From the NCBI RefSeq assembly GCF_000614125.1, contig NZ_BAKJ01000005.1, positions 62,001 to 126,000 on the forward strand: DNA of 64,000 nucleotides, read 5' to 3'. The position numbers and the translations under genes are program-made. Of the stretch, positions 28,398-38,712 are shown in pieces (position 1 is the stretch's first letter; each line of letters starts with the position of its first letter). Source of the DNA: Bacteroides rodentium JCM 16496 (lineage in GTDB: Bacteria; Bacteroidota; Bacteroidia; Bacteroidales; Bacteroidaceae). The notes under the pieces are model-generated. The model worked only from the letters and a program-made list of their open reading frames with translations, was not told where the DNA came from and searched no databases.

Positions 28398-29884
28398 TTA
28401 ATATTTGATATCAGTCAATAACTGGAAAGTCTGTGCTTTTAAAGTTGTCTCATAGTCTTTTGTCAACTTCAAGCCGTCTTTTGAGGGAATCGGGAATCCA
28501 TCACTGTCCTTTGCCAAGTTGTTTTCTTCATATACATAAAGAGAGGCATTATCCATTGGCTGAGGAAGAGTTATGCGGATATTTTTATCTTTCTCTCCGA
28601 CGTTTACTAAGGCTACAGTTAATTTGCCTTTGTATGTACCCGCTACCACATAAATATCTTGATTTGTTGATGTTACCGAACTGTGCAAAATATCTGTTCC
28701 TGTAGGGAAATAGCGGCACATAAGTGACCAGGAATAGAACCAAGGGCGAATTTCTTCCTCATCCGGTTTATTGAAGACTTCTTTGCCTAATATATTCCAA
28801 AATCCCCAGATTTTTACGTCTTCCGTTTTGCCGGAGTCACCGTTGCTGTGCATGGCATCGTCTAACATCCACACTGCCATGCCCGAATAGCCGGCATTCA
28901 TTACTTCCATTGCCAATAAAGGCATGTCAAGGCCATAGAAATAATCGTAACAGAGCATATTGCAGTCACTTCCTTTGGTGAAAGGATGTTCTTCTACGCG
29001 GCGGTTGTACTCTGCCATCAGCAGGGAGTCGGCCTTGCGCCAGTATTTATATCCAGCTTCGCCTAATACGATTTTCTTTCCTTCGGGAAGGTGCTGTTTG
29101 TAACGGGCCAGTATTTCTGGATATTTACCGTTACGTACTTCATTTTGTCCGGGATAGGAGTGTACGTCATATATCCCGATGATGGAGTCAGCATCAAGTA
29201 CACTTTGTTTTACCCATCCTTCAGCATCATGGTTGGATGCTTTGTTGCGATAATCAGCTACTACGTCCGGACCGGCAAGTGTTACTTTCTCTGTCAGTCC
29301 GGGATATTCCTCCATCTTTTTGTGGAATCGGAAAAGCATCTTTTTCCACATTTCATAATCTCCATTAGTGGATGCCCAGCTCCCGTCAGGTTCGTTGAAG
29401 ATGACGAAATGCTTGATGCAGGAGAAACCGAGATCATTGACCAGATAGTTGAGGTAATCAACAGACATATCTACCCATTTTTGGTCTTCTTTCATGTCCC
29501 ATGTGGGCGGGTTATATTCACCGTAAATAACGGTAATTCCTTGCTTTGTGCAATATTCAAGTAACCGGGAGATAGACTCTATGTTTCGGGTCTTATCGTA
29601 TTTCCCGCTTTCTGAATCATAATAGCGGTAAGGACTGTTTATCATGCAGCGCACGTATTGCGGCTTCATGAAGTCCAATCGCTTATATAGCGTTTTCCAG
29701 TCTTCGTCGGAGATAGATGAGCCCCACGCTTCTGCTTCGTCGTAGGGGTCCCATTCGGCACCGTTGCTATGTAGTCGGCGTTGATGACTTCCGGTGATAC
29801 GGTGATTTCTGTCACCTCTTTGGGTGTACAGGCTGCTGCCATGCCCAAGAGCAGGCCGTTCAGCAGGATATTTATCTTTTTCAT
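28398..29884 (-). CDS. Clan GH-A glycoside hydrolase lipoprotein, copy 1, frameshifted
   Basis: TIM-barrel hydrolase with an SPII signal (MKKINILLNGLLLGMAAAC). It shares its whole plan with the gene upstream: DYIGNGAEWDPY at the barrel entry, FNEPDGSW (acid/base E), LGEAGYKYW (nucleophile E), AVWMLDDAMHS and a C-terminal beta-sandwich. The frame breaks at 29767. One added G (ATAGCAAC to ATAGGCAAC) turns DYIATVPNGTP into DYIGNGAEWDP and gives 495 residues. The family is GH5- or GH39-like but not assigned with certainty. Context suggests a beta-mannan or manno-oligosaccharide substrate. Confidence 0.82.
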
Positions 29885-29903
29885 CTATTTTTAATATGGA
29901 TGG

Positions 29904-31421
29904 TTAATAATCGAAATTGGTATATACGGTCAATGATTCTCCGGGCATCTGTATAACCTCTCCCTTGTCTAAGCGTAAGGTTACTCCCCGGCGTAGGGGA
30001 AGCAGCTGGCTGTCACCCTCCTTTTTCAGTTTTCCATCTGCATAGAGGTACTCTTTCACTCCCTCCAGCACGGGAAGGGTGGAGCTTTTCAGCACGACCG
30101 ATTTTTCTTCTTTGGCTACGTTGACCACGGCAAGCATGTAGTTCCCCTCCTTCTCCACGGCAATGGCTTTGATGCTGGAGTCTCCCTCCACCTCTACCCG
30201 GTAGGCACGCGAGCCGGTCGGCATGTAGCGTGTCAGCAGTGACCAGGCATAGAACCAAGGGCGCACCTCCTCCTCTTCCTTGCCAAACCGCTCTTCGCCG
30301 AAGATGTTCCAGAATCCCCATATTTTCAGTTTGTCCGGGGCTTCCTTGGAGTGCATGGCATCGTCGAGCATCCACACCACCGAGCCTGAGAATCCGGCAT
30401 TGACAGTCTGGAAAAGTGCATCCGCCATATCTGTGCCATACATGGAGTCGTACACAAACATCTGTGAGTCGTCCATGGAAGCATGTTGCTTTGCCTCGGC
30501 TCTGCGGAGGTTCTCTTGCAGGAAGAGCGAATCTTCCGGCGCCACAAATTTGAATCCTATTTCTCCCATTACGATTTTCTTGTCGGCGGGAACGCTTTGC
30601 TTGTAGGCACGGATAATGTCGGTATAGGCACCACTGTTTACCGTCGACTTGGAGGGATAGGTATGGATGTCGTATAGCCCTATCTCCTTGTCCAGGTGGA
30701 TGGCGCAACTGTCTACCCACCAAGATTCGTTGGCACTCCAGATGGCCGCATCGGGACCTACGATTTGCAGCTTGTCGGTCAGCTTGTTTTCCTCCAACTT
30801 TTGGTGGAAGAAGCGGATGGCGTTCGCCCACAAGGAATATTTGCCGTCTGTGGAAGACCAGTAGCCGTTGGGCTCGTTTATCAGGTTGTAATATCGGATG
30901 CAGGAAAAACCTTTCTCTTCTATCAGGAAGCGGACATATTCGGCAGCGGTCGTGAGATTCTTTTCATTGATGGTTTCTTGCTGTGAGTCTACCATCCCTC
31001 CTCCCCAGTCACCGAACATCACGGTTACATTGCGTGTCTGGCAATAATTCAGAATATGAGAGAGGTGTTCCAGTCCTTGTTCGGGATGGAGTACGCCATC
31101 TTTCATCACTGAGGTGGTGTTGGTCATCACCCGTATGAATTGTGGGCGCATGAAGTCCAACCGCCTGTACATTTTTTCCCAATCGGCTTCTGAAATCTCC
31201 ATTCTCCCTTTGCCATAGTCTAATCGATAGGGGTCCCACTGGGCACCGTTTCCTATGTAATCTTCATTGACAATCTGTTTCGTATCAATGGAAACGATTG
31301 TTTGTGCTGTTTCTGTGCATCCACATAAGAGCAGCAAGGAGCATATTATGTATATGAAGGATGAAGAACATTTACATTGAAATTCTTCATCCTCCATTCC
31401 TATTCTTTTTTTATTCTTCAT
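29904..31421 (-). CDS. Clan GH-A glycoside hydrolase lipoprotein, copy 2
   Basis: 505 residues, intact. A long N-terminal tail leads into a lipobox (LLLLCGC). The (beta/alpha)8 barrel has DYIGNGAQWDPY, acid/base E183 in LINEPNGYW, nucleophile E287 in VMGEIGFKF, and VVWMLDDAMHS; a C-terminal all-beta domain follows. It is clearly a tandem paralogue of the next gene, but the sequences have drifted, including DWGGGMVDS here against EYNPPTWDM there. That points to different subsites. Probable beta-mannan-active enzyme; GH family not certain (GH5/GH39-like). An alternative start at 31397 is possible. Confidence 0.82.
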   Translation of the reverse strand: MKNKKRIGMEDEEFQCKCSSSFIYIICSLLLLCGCTETAQTIVSIDTKQIVNEDYIGNGAQWDPYRLDYGKGRMEISEADWEKMYRRLDFMRPQFIRVMTNTTSVMKDGVLHPEQGLEHLSHILNYCQTRNVTVMFGDWGGGMVDSQQETINEKNLTTAAEYVRFLIEEKGFSCIRYYNLINEPNGYWSSTDGKYSLWANAIRFFHQKLEENKLTDKLQIVGPDAAIWSANESWWVDSCAIHLDKEIGLYDIHTYPSKSTVNSGAYTDIIRAYKQSVPADKKIVMGEIGFKFVAPEDSLFLQENLRRAEAKQHASMDDSQMFVYDSMYGTDMADALFQTVNAGFSGSVVWMLDDAMHSKEAPDKLKIWGFWNIFGEERFGKEEEEVRPWFYAWSLLTRYMPTGSRAYRVEVEGDSSIKAIAVEKEGNYMLAVVNVAKEEKSVVLKSSTLPVLEGVKEYLYADGKLKKEGDSQLLPLRRGVTLRLDKGEVIQMPGESLTVYTNFDY

Positions 31422-31434
31422 CTATGTGTACGGA

Positions 31435-32445
31435 TTATTTCGGCATGGTCTTAGATTCTTCGGGTATGACGAAGCCGTCTTCCTGTTTGGTAATCATAAC
31501 AAAGAACTTGCGGGGGCTGGAGGCGAATTTATTAAAGTCGGTGTAGATACTGCCTTCCCAGTTGTCCTTGCCCGCTACATCGAATGCGAAAGCTTGATTC
31601 TTTACCACAACATCCTTGCCTTCGTACATGGTGTAGGTTCCGGCTTCCAATAACATAGACGTGGAGGATTGGGTACCATCCGGTGTGGTGAAGGTAATGG
31701 TATTTTCTGCATAGTTGCGTACCCAGATGCTTTTGCCTTGGGGTATGCGGCGGTAGAAGGAACTGAGGTCAAGGTCGCCTGTGCCCCATTGGTTCTGTGC
31801 TGCTACAAAGATGCAGTCCCAATAGTTACCGTCACGCCCTCCATAATTGATACATTCGCCTGTGGTGTTTCCGTTGGGCAGCACTTCGGTAAGTCTCAAC
31901 TCAAGATAGTTGTCATATTCTGACGCGGGCTTGGTAGCTCCGGTGGTCCAGCACCAACTTTTGGAGTCCACTTTGACTACTGCCGTTCCACCGTATGAAG
32001 GACCGGTTCCACCATAAACATAGAACTCGTTGATGGAATACACACCGGTGAGAGACTCAATGAACGGCGTCATATCCACCGTGTAGGTACGACTCTCTCC
32101 CATCTCGGATGTCACCGTGATGGAGGGAGAAGAAGAGGAAGAGAGGTCAAGGGTCTCGCCTTTGGCAAGGGAGGACTCGGCTTGATAAGAGAGAGTAAGT
32201 TTCTCAATACGGACTTGCGAAAGGTCTTCCACCATATCTGGGGATACTTTCAGGTGAATGACTCCGGTGGTTGCATCTGTATTTTCTATTTCTGCTACTC
32301 CCACTTGTCCTTCGAGTTTGATGTCAAGGATAGTGCGTTCGTGGTTCCATCCACCGTCTTTCACGTTGTCCCAAGGATCTTCTTTACAAGAGTTGAGGGT
32401 AGCCATGGCTACAAGGGCTATGGATATATAATTGATGAGTTTCAT
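31435..32445 (-). CDS. PUL surface lipoprotein of unknown family (SGBP candidate)
   Basis: 336 residues with an SPII signal (MKLINYISIALVAMATLNSC). The N-terminal half looks like beta-sandwich domains (TILDIKLEGQVG, SITVTSEMGESRTYTVDMTP). The C-terminal half is rich in aromatic residues (SKSWCWTTG, GGRDGNYWDCIFVAAQNQWG, GKSIWVRNYA), as in glycan-binding modules. It sits directly after SusD, the usual place of SusE/SusF or SGBP-B proteins, which hold glycan at the cell surface. I recognise no named family. Function inferred from position and signal. Confidence 0.7.
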   Translation of the reverse strand: MKLINYISIALVAMATLNSCKEDPWDNVKDGGWNHERTILDIKLEGQVGVAEIENTDATTGVIHLKVSPDMVEDLSQVRIEKLTLSYQAESSLAKGETLDLSSSSSPSITVTSEMGESRTYTVDMTPFIESLTGVYSINEFYVYGGTGPSYGGTAVVKVDSKSWCWTTGATKPASEYDNYLELRLTEVLPNGNTTGECINYGGRDGNYWDCIFVAAQNQWGTGDLDLSSFYRRIPQGKSIWVRNYAENTITFTTPDGTQSSTSMLLEAGTYTMYEGKDVVVKNQAFAFDVAGKDNWEGSIYTDFNKFASSPRKFFVMITKQEDGFVIPEESKTMPK

Positions 32446-32458
32446 GTTGTCTGTTTTT

Positions 32459-33988
32459 TTAGAGGTTAGGATTTAAGTCTGTTTCCATGGAGGGTATGGG
32501 ATAGAACACCATCTTCTCCGCTGTGAGGCCTTGTTCGCGAGCGGCTTGTATGTCTGTATGCAGGCGGTTCCAGCGACGCAAGTCGTAGCACCAGTTTCCT
32601 TCGAAAGCGAGCTCATACTTGCGTTCATTCAGTACAGCTTCGCGAAAGTCCTGGAGCGATAGGTTGGGGTCTAGCTGGCTGAGCCCGGCACGTTGACGGA
32701 TGTAGTTCACCAAGCTGTAGGCAAGCGGTGTGGGGCCTGCGGCTTCGGCATAGGTGAGTGCGATGTCCGAATAACGGATGAGGTAGGGGCGGGTGGAGGT
32801 CTTGTCTCCTATGAATTCCGGGTCAATAAACTTACGGCAGAAGGGGTATGACAGTTTGTTGTCTTCCACAGAAGCTATGACTTCTCCGTCCTTGTTGTAC
32901 ACTTTGTCTACGATGAGCCAGTCGTGGCGCAGGTCACCCAACTCGAATGATTTGTAGAATTGAAGGTTAGTACGGTATTCGCTCCATCCATCGTGTGTGG
33001 CAATCATCTTGTCAGAGTCGCCTTGCTTGATGTAGATGGTCCCACCTGCCACGTAAGGAATATACATCTTGGATATTTTGGAGTATTGCCCTTCGTCTAC
33101 TCCGGTGCGATCCATGGACATCATGAAGATATGCTCGCGTCCTTCGGGCTTAGACACATCGAAGATGTCGAGCAGATTGGGCTCGAAGCCAAATTGGGTT
33201 TGTTCGGGGTTATCCACTACTTTGGCTGCATATTCCGCAGCTTTGGCGTAGTAGGTATTTACATCGAAGCTCATATCGATGTAGCGCGGAGTGTTGTGGT
33301 CCTTGGCCGATGCCAGATAGATGTAAGCCTTTGCCGCCAACGAGTAGGCTGCCACTTTATCAGCTCTGCCTAATTGAGGTTTCTCATAATAGGGTATGAG
33401 ATTGCAAGCTTGTTCTATGTCGGACAAGATGATTCCCCACAGCTCGTCTAATGATTTTGCTGCCCCCACGGTAGATTGCTCTAGTGTTTCCACAGGTTCC
33501 AAATGGAGAGGGACGAGACCGAAGTTGCGTGCCAGGTGGAAGTAGGCGTATGCGCGCATGAAGTAGGCTTCGCCCATGTAGCGGTTTTTGTATTTCTCGT
33601 CGATGTTCATGCCCGGCACTTTTTTCAGCACGGCATTGGCACGGTTGATGGTGATGTAGCAATACTTGTAGAAGTTTCCCAGGGAAACGTTGTCCTTGAA
33701 ACTTTCCAAAGTCCATTCGTCCAGCTGTTGGTTGTCGCTGTTGGTGGTGCTTGTCTTGGGGTCGAGCACATCGGTGGGCATGTCTCCCAGAAAGACGATG
33801 GCACGTGAGAACTCGATGTAAGTGATAGCATCGTAAATATAGTTCACGGCGGCCTGGGCGTCAGCTTCCGTCTTGTAGAAGTTGTCTTCCGAGTAGAATC
33901 CGTAAGGAGTTTCGGAAAGGTCGCACGAGGAGAGGGCTGTCATCCCCATGATGGCTGATGAAATCAGTGCGAGTGTATTCTTTTTCAT
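32459..33988 (-). CDS. SusD-like outer-membrane nutrient-binding lipoprotein (mannan PUL)
   Basis: 509 residues, intact. SPII signal (AIMGMTALSSC) followed by the SusD N-terminal helices (NFYKTEADAQAAVNYIYDAI), the TPR region (GEAYFMRAYAYFHLARNFG), and the RagB/SusD C-terminal part (RYSDIALTYAEA, ALVNYIRQRAG-like, NERKYELAFEGNWCYDLRRWN). It forms the lid of the SusC transporter and binds oligosaccharides at the surface. It lies 54 bp downstream of susC. Confidence 0.93.
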   Translation of the reverse strand: MKKNTLALISSAIMGMTALSSCDLSETPYGFYSEDNFYKTEADAQAAVNYIYDAITYIEFSRAIVFLGDMPTDVLDPKTSTTNSDNQQLDEWTLESFKDNVSLGNFYKYCYITINRANAVLKKVPGMNIDEKYKNRYMGEAYFMRAYAYFHLARNFGLVPLHLEPVETLEQSTVGAAKSLDELWGIILSDIEQACNLIPYYEKPQLGRADKVAAYSLAAKAYIYLASAKDHNTPRYIDMSFDVNTYYAKAAEYAAKVVDNPEQTQFGFEPNLLDIFDVSKPEGREHIFMMSMDRTGVDEGQYSKISKMYIPYVAGGTIYIKQGDSDKMIATHDGWSEYRTNLQFYKSFELGDLRHDWLIVDKVYNKDGEVIASVEDNKLSYPFCRKFIDPEFIGDKTSTRPYLIRYSDIALTYAEAAGPTPLAYSLVNYIRQRAGLSQLDPNLSLQDFREAVLNERKYELAFEGNWCYDLRRWNRLHTDIQAAREQGLTAEKMVFYPIPSMETDLNPNL

Positions 33989-34042
33989 GTCTTTAGTTTC
34001 TTAATATCTGAATAAATTAACGACTAACCATATTGAAAGGCC

Positions 34043-37000
34043 TTAGAACGTAAAGTCGGCACCTATGGTCCATTTTCTCAGGCGGGGATATCCACCGCTA
34101 TATATACCGGTCATCCCTACTTCGGGATCGTATCCTTTGAATCCAGTAAAGGTGTGCAGGTTGTCCACGTTGAGGTAGAGGCGTACCTTGCGTGCCGAAT
34201 TTTTTTTGGAGATGGGGATGGAGTAACCTACCGTCAGGTTCTGTATACGTACAAAGGAACCGTCTTCTATCCACCAGTCGGAGAATTTGGTCTGTCTGCT
34301 TTGGTTCAGTCGCGGGTAACTGTTGGTGGGGTTGTCCATCGTCCAGCGCAAGTGCGAGTTGTTGGGTTGATTGAAGCTTGCCATGTTTACCACGTCTCCC
34401 CCGAATACTCCGTTGAAGAAGATGCTGAAGTCGAAATGCTTCCATGACAGGTCGATGCCAAGTGATGCCGACCAGTCGGGGTTGGGGTCGCCGATGATGC
34501 AACGGTCGTTCTCGTTCCAGGTACCGTTTCCGTCCACGTCCACATACTTGAACTCGCCCGGTTGCGCGAAGTTACCGGTCAATCCGGCATCAATGCTTCA
34601 TTGACAGTTTGTACAATACCGTCCGTCTTGTATCCATAGAACACGTACATGGGTTTGCCTACGGCCAGAATGTTGGTGTAGGCCACGAAGGTGCTGTTGG
34701 AATCACCGTAATTCTCATAAAGCATTCCGGTGCGCGGGTCGGTGGTGAGTCCTGCCTCTATCACATTTCCCAAGCTGACTACTTTGTTGCGGTTCCGTGA
34801 GAAGACCATGGTTCCTCCCACTCTCCAGTCCTTGTCTTGGTAGGCTGTGCCGTCAATGGTAAGTTCCACTCCCCGGTTACGGATTTTCCCGTCGTTCACC
34901 CACATTTTGTCATAGCCTGAAGAGGGAGCGATGTTGCGTTGGCGCAAGAGGTCGGTGGTATATTTGTCATACCAGTCGAAAGTAATGTTCAAGCGTTGGT
35001 TGAAGAAACTCATGTCGAGTCCGAAGTCCAGTTGTGAAGTAGTCTCCCATTTCAGTCCTTTGTTCGATACTCCACTCCAGTATTTATATCGGTTGTCTGC
35101 TCCGTAATATCCCGAGATATATCCCGGACCTATCACGGTCTGCCACTCTCCATCGTTGTAGTATTTGTGCGTTCCATATCGGCTCAGGGTCTGATAGGCA
35201 CTGATGCCCTGGTTTCCAGAGATACCGTAGCTGGCACGCAGTTTCAGAACATCGAATACGTTCAGTTTTTTGATGAATTCCTCTTCGTGCAGCTTCCAGC
35301 TGAGAGCACCCGAGGGGAAAAAAGCCCACTGGTTATCTTTACCGAACTTGGAGGAGCCGTCCATACGCGCGGTTAAGGTTGCCATATATCGGTTGTTGTA
35401 CACGTAGTTCAAGCGGGCCATACCTGAAACGAGCCTGGTCTTGTAGAACCCGTTGCTGATTTCGTAGCTCTGCGCGTCACCGGCGGCAAGGTTCTCGTTA
35501 CCCAACGACTCGTTTACGAAGTTCTTTGCGGCGAGTGACGAGCTGCGTGACTGGTATTCTTCGTAAGAGTAACCACCCATGGCGGTGAAATGGTGCTTCT
35601 CGTTAAAGGTCTTGTCGAAGGTGGCGTAAGTCTCGAATACGATGTTGTCGCTTTTTGAGTTGGTGATTTTACCGTAGCCGTTGTTGCGTACACCGCTGGA
35701 GGTGTATTTCTTGGGATAATACTGGTCTCCGGTGCTTTCTCCGTGCTTATAGTTGAATTGGGTTTTCAAGTTGAGGCAGGGAAGCATCTGATAGTCCACC
35801 AGTACGGACGAGATGACATCAAATCCTTTGCTCTCGTTTTTCTGCAGGTTGGTAATGGCTAGTGGATGGTAATAGTCCGTCTCGCTGTAGAGCCAGTAGT
35901 TCCCGTTTTCGTCATACACGGGGAAGATGGGATTACGGCTATATGATAGATAGCCGTTGTTGTGGCGTTTGCTGTGTATGATGTTGGCGTTGGCTTTCAC
36001 GGAGAGGTTGTCCAGTACCTTGTGTTCCACGGAAAAGTTTCCTCCGAATTTGCGGTAATTGTCTTCAATATACATACCGTCTTCGGAGAAGTAGTTGGCA
36101 CTGGCCATAAAGGAAGTGCGGTCGTTGCTGCTTTGCAGCTGCACGGTGGTGTTGTTTGAAACAGGTACATCGCGGAACACAATGTCGTCCCAACGCGTGT
36201 TGGTGGTCCAGGTGGTCTGCAATTCTTCGATGGAAGGATAGTAGATGCCGTTACCGCTCACCGCACCGGTGTAGAGGGGCGTCAGTCCGGCGTTGATATA
36301 GGATTCGTTGCTCAGCATGGCCATCAGTACGGGGTCGCGCCAAAGATTCAGCTCTGAGCCAAACTCGGAAAGAGTAGTCTGTTGCTTCACGTTGATGCGT
36401 GTCACGTTCTGCTTGGCCTGACGGGTGGTGATGAGGATAACGCCATTGGCACCGCGTGAACCGTAAATGGCACTGGCCGATGCGTCCTTCAAGACTTCCA
36501 TAGACACAATGTCCTGTGGATTGATTTGTTTCAAGTTGCCCGCATCGCCAAAGGGAAATCCGTCTACCACAACGAGCGGGGCGTTGGAACCGTTCAATGA
36601 TGAGTTACCGCGTATGCGCACCGTGGAACCTGCTCCAGGGTCTTGGGAAGAGTTGATTACTTGCACACCCGCAATACGTCCTTGCAGGGCTTTTTCTATG
36701 GAGTTGGAAGGTATATCAGCCAGTTTCTCCGTTTTTACGGAGGCTACCGAACCGGTGAGGTCGGACTTCTTCATTTGTCCGTATCCCACAACAACCACCT
36801 CGTCCAGCAGTTCCGAATCTTCGGAGAGTGTGATGGTCAATTTTCCTTTTCCCGTAACTTTCACCGTTTGGCTTTTGTAGCCGATGAATGAAACCGTCAA
36901 CGTCTGGCCAACCGTAACTCCGTCAAGTGAGAAGTTTCCGTTGGCATCGGTCACCGTTCCTTTAGAGGAAGCTTGGGTGACTACTACTGTTGCCCCGGGG

Positions 37001-37149
37001 ATGGGGTACTCTGTCTGGTCGTTCACTACTCCGGTAACGGTAATCTTGTTTCCGGTTTTCTGGGCCATGACTTCAGAAACCTGAAAACAGATTATGATCA
37101 TCAAGAACAGTGAGAAAGACCAAAATCTTGAAAATGATTTTGCTTTCAT
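34043..37149 (-). CDS. SusC-like TonB-dependent outer-membrane transporter (mannan PUL), frameshifted
   Basis: Signal peptide, a carboxypeptidase-D-like regulatory domain (ITVTGVVNDQTEYPIPGATVVV area), the plug (DEVVVVGYGQMKKSDLTGSV, IRIRG-type SSLNG, SASAIYGSRGANGVILITT) and a 22-strand barrel. The frame breaks at 34596: VQTVNEALMPD stops, whereas the next part begins LTGNFAQPGEFKYVDVDGNG. Adding one G (GAAGCATT to GAAGGCATT) gives VNEGIDAGLTGNF and 1035 residues. It imports oligosaccharides released at the surface. First gene of the minus-strand unit whose promoter and operator lie just upstream. Confidence 0.92.
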
Positions 37150-37193
37150 AGCTGATAAATTTATTGATTATTAATTGTTTTTATTTAGTATGA

Positions 37194-37260
37194 CAAAGGT
37201 ATGTACATTTTTGTCAGCGATGTTTTAAAAAAATATCGAATTATTGTACTTTTTTGAATA
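37194..37260 (-). promoter_or_regulatory. Promoter and probable AraC operator of the susC unit
   Basis: Minus-strand -7 box TACCTTTG at 37194-37201. The 18-bp motif ATTGTACTTTTTTGAATA (as read on plus) at 37243-37260 begins 41 bp upstream of it. The identical 18 bp occurs 40 bp upstream of the symporter promoter, next to the AraC gene. No -33 TTTG is obvious, in line with activator dependence. Confidence 0.75.
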
Positions 37261-37290
37261 GGGCTGAATATTATATATGAATATAATGAA

Positions 37291-38706
37291 TTACCAATTG
37301 TCTGTTCGAAAAGGAACGATGGGGAGTTCCATCTGATTACCTGTATTTCCGGTCATTGAGTTGTGAAAACAATATCGGACAGCTATCGGTTCGGTCACTT
37401 TGTCCGAAGAGAGCTGTAGCTTGCGTTCGGCATACAAGACCTTCACTTGTGCGGAATGGAAAATGCTGTCCTTTCCGGCTATTTCAAATCCTTGTATTCC
37501 TTCCAGTCTGCTGAATCCCTCTTCGGCATGGTGAAATGCCAATATCACTTTTCCATCCTCAATCTTCATGGTCTTATACTCGGGTCCCCGGCTGTAGAAA
37601 CCTCTGATTCCATAAGTCTCTTTCAGTGCCATATAGGCGAACCGTTTTCCTACATCTTTTTTGTTCTTGGGGTGGATATTTCCTAACTCATAGGGTTCAA
37701 CCAAGTCGTTGGTACAAATCATTCCGCTGCTGGGAATCATGAATTGTGCTTTGTATTGGGCTTCGCGGAAACGTGCTGCATCTAATCTTTCTTCGTACCG
37801 GTAAGGAGCGATTTCGGCAAAATAGAATGGAAATTGAATGTCCCATTCTTTACGCCAAAGTTGCACCATGGTGGCCAATCGCTCTGCATATACCTCGTAT
37901 TTGTCGACATTGGACTCGCCCTGATACCACAAGACACCCTTAATGGTGTATCGATGCAGAGGATGTAGCATTCCATTGTACATAATCATAGGACGCAGGC
38001 ATGGCATTCCTTGTTTTTTACGGGCTTTATCCAAGTCTATATCGGCATAATCTTTCAAGACGGTTTCCGGAAGCCATCCTTCGATTGTGGAGCCTCCCCA
38101 TGAACAGCTTATGATGCCTATGGGCACATCAAGTACTTGGCAGAGCATTGTGGCGAAATGAAAACCTATTGCACTGAACCATTGTGCGTTTTCCGGTACG
38201 GATGTCTTCCATCTGCCCGGACAACTCTCTTGAGGGGTGAGCTTTTCAGTCCACGGGATGTTGACAAAACGGATTTTCTGTTTCCACAAGCCACTGGTGG
38301 CTATGGTCTCATTACCTCCGGCCACCGGGCAATTTTGATAACCTTTCAGCGGCATTTCCATGTTGGACTGTCCGGAGCAAAGCCAAACCTCTCCAATCAG
38401 GATATTGGATAGTATTACCTTCTCTCCGTCTGAAATTTCTATGGTATGGGGAGCATAGCTGCCTTTTGGGGTAGCTATGCTGATTTCCCAATCTCCTTTT
38501 TTGTCACTTAGGGTAGTGACTGTGTGGGAATTCCATGATGCCGTTATTTCAATCTGCTTGTCTGGCAAAGCCTTGCCCCAAAGCTTCACTTGCGTGCTTT
38601 GCTGTAGCACCATGTCGTTGCCGACAATTTCGGGCAAGGTAATCTTTGCCATGCTTGTGGAAGCATGTAGCAGAACTGATAAGACAATTAGAATCTTGTG
38701 TTTCAT
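37291..38706 (-). CDS. Sialate O-acetylesterase-like (SASA) carbohydrate esterase
   Basis: 471 residues with a signal peptide (MKHKILIVLSVLLHASTSMA). An SGNH-like SASA domain follows: LCSGQSNMEMPLKG holds the catalytic serine (GQSN), and GVLWYQGESNVD is the second family block. Insert strands include AQWFSAIGFHFATML. Members remove O-acetyl groups from sugars. In this PUL the likely substrate is acetylated mannan, as many plant mannans are acetylated. Last gene of the symporter-GH130-esterase unit, 6 bp after GH130. Confidence 0.85.
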   Translation of the reverse strand: MKHKILIVLSVLLHASTSMAKITLPEIVGNDMVLQQSTQVKLWGKALPDKQIEITASWNSHTVTTLSDKKGDWEISIATPKGSYAPHTIEISDGEKVILSNILIGEVWLCSGQSNMEMPLKGYQNCPVAGGNETIATSGLWKQKIRFVNIPWTEKLTPQESCPGRWKTSVPENAQWFSAIGFHFATMLCQVLDVPIGIISCSWGGSTIEGWLPETVLKDYADIDLDKARKKQGMPCLRPMIMYNGMLHPLHRYTIKGVLWYQGESNVDKYEVYAERLATMVQLWRKEWDIQFPFYFAEIAPYRYEERLDAARFREAQYKAQFMIPSSGMICTNDLVEPYELGNIHPKNKKDVGKRFAYMALKETYGIRGFYSRGPEYKTMKIEDGKVILAFHHAEEGFSRLEGIQGFEIAGKDSIFHSAQVKVLYAERKLQLSSDKVTEPIAVRYCFHNSMTGNTGNQMELPIVPFRTDNW

Positions 38707-38712
38707 AAATCT

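Noticed and set aside
29666..29884. Separate 72-residue lipoprotein before the GH-A gene
   Set aside because: Its signal and DYI... segment are the N-terminus of the GH-A gene; the frame is lost at 29767.
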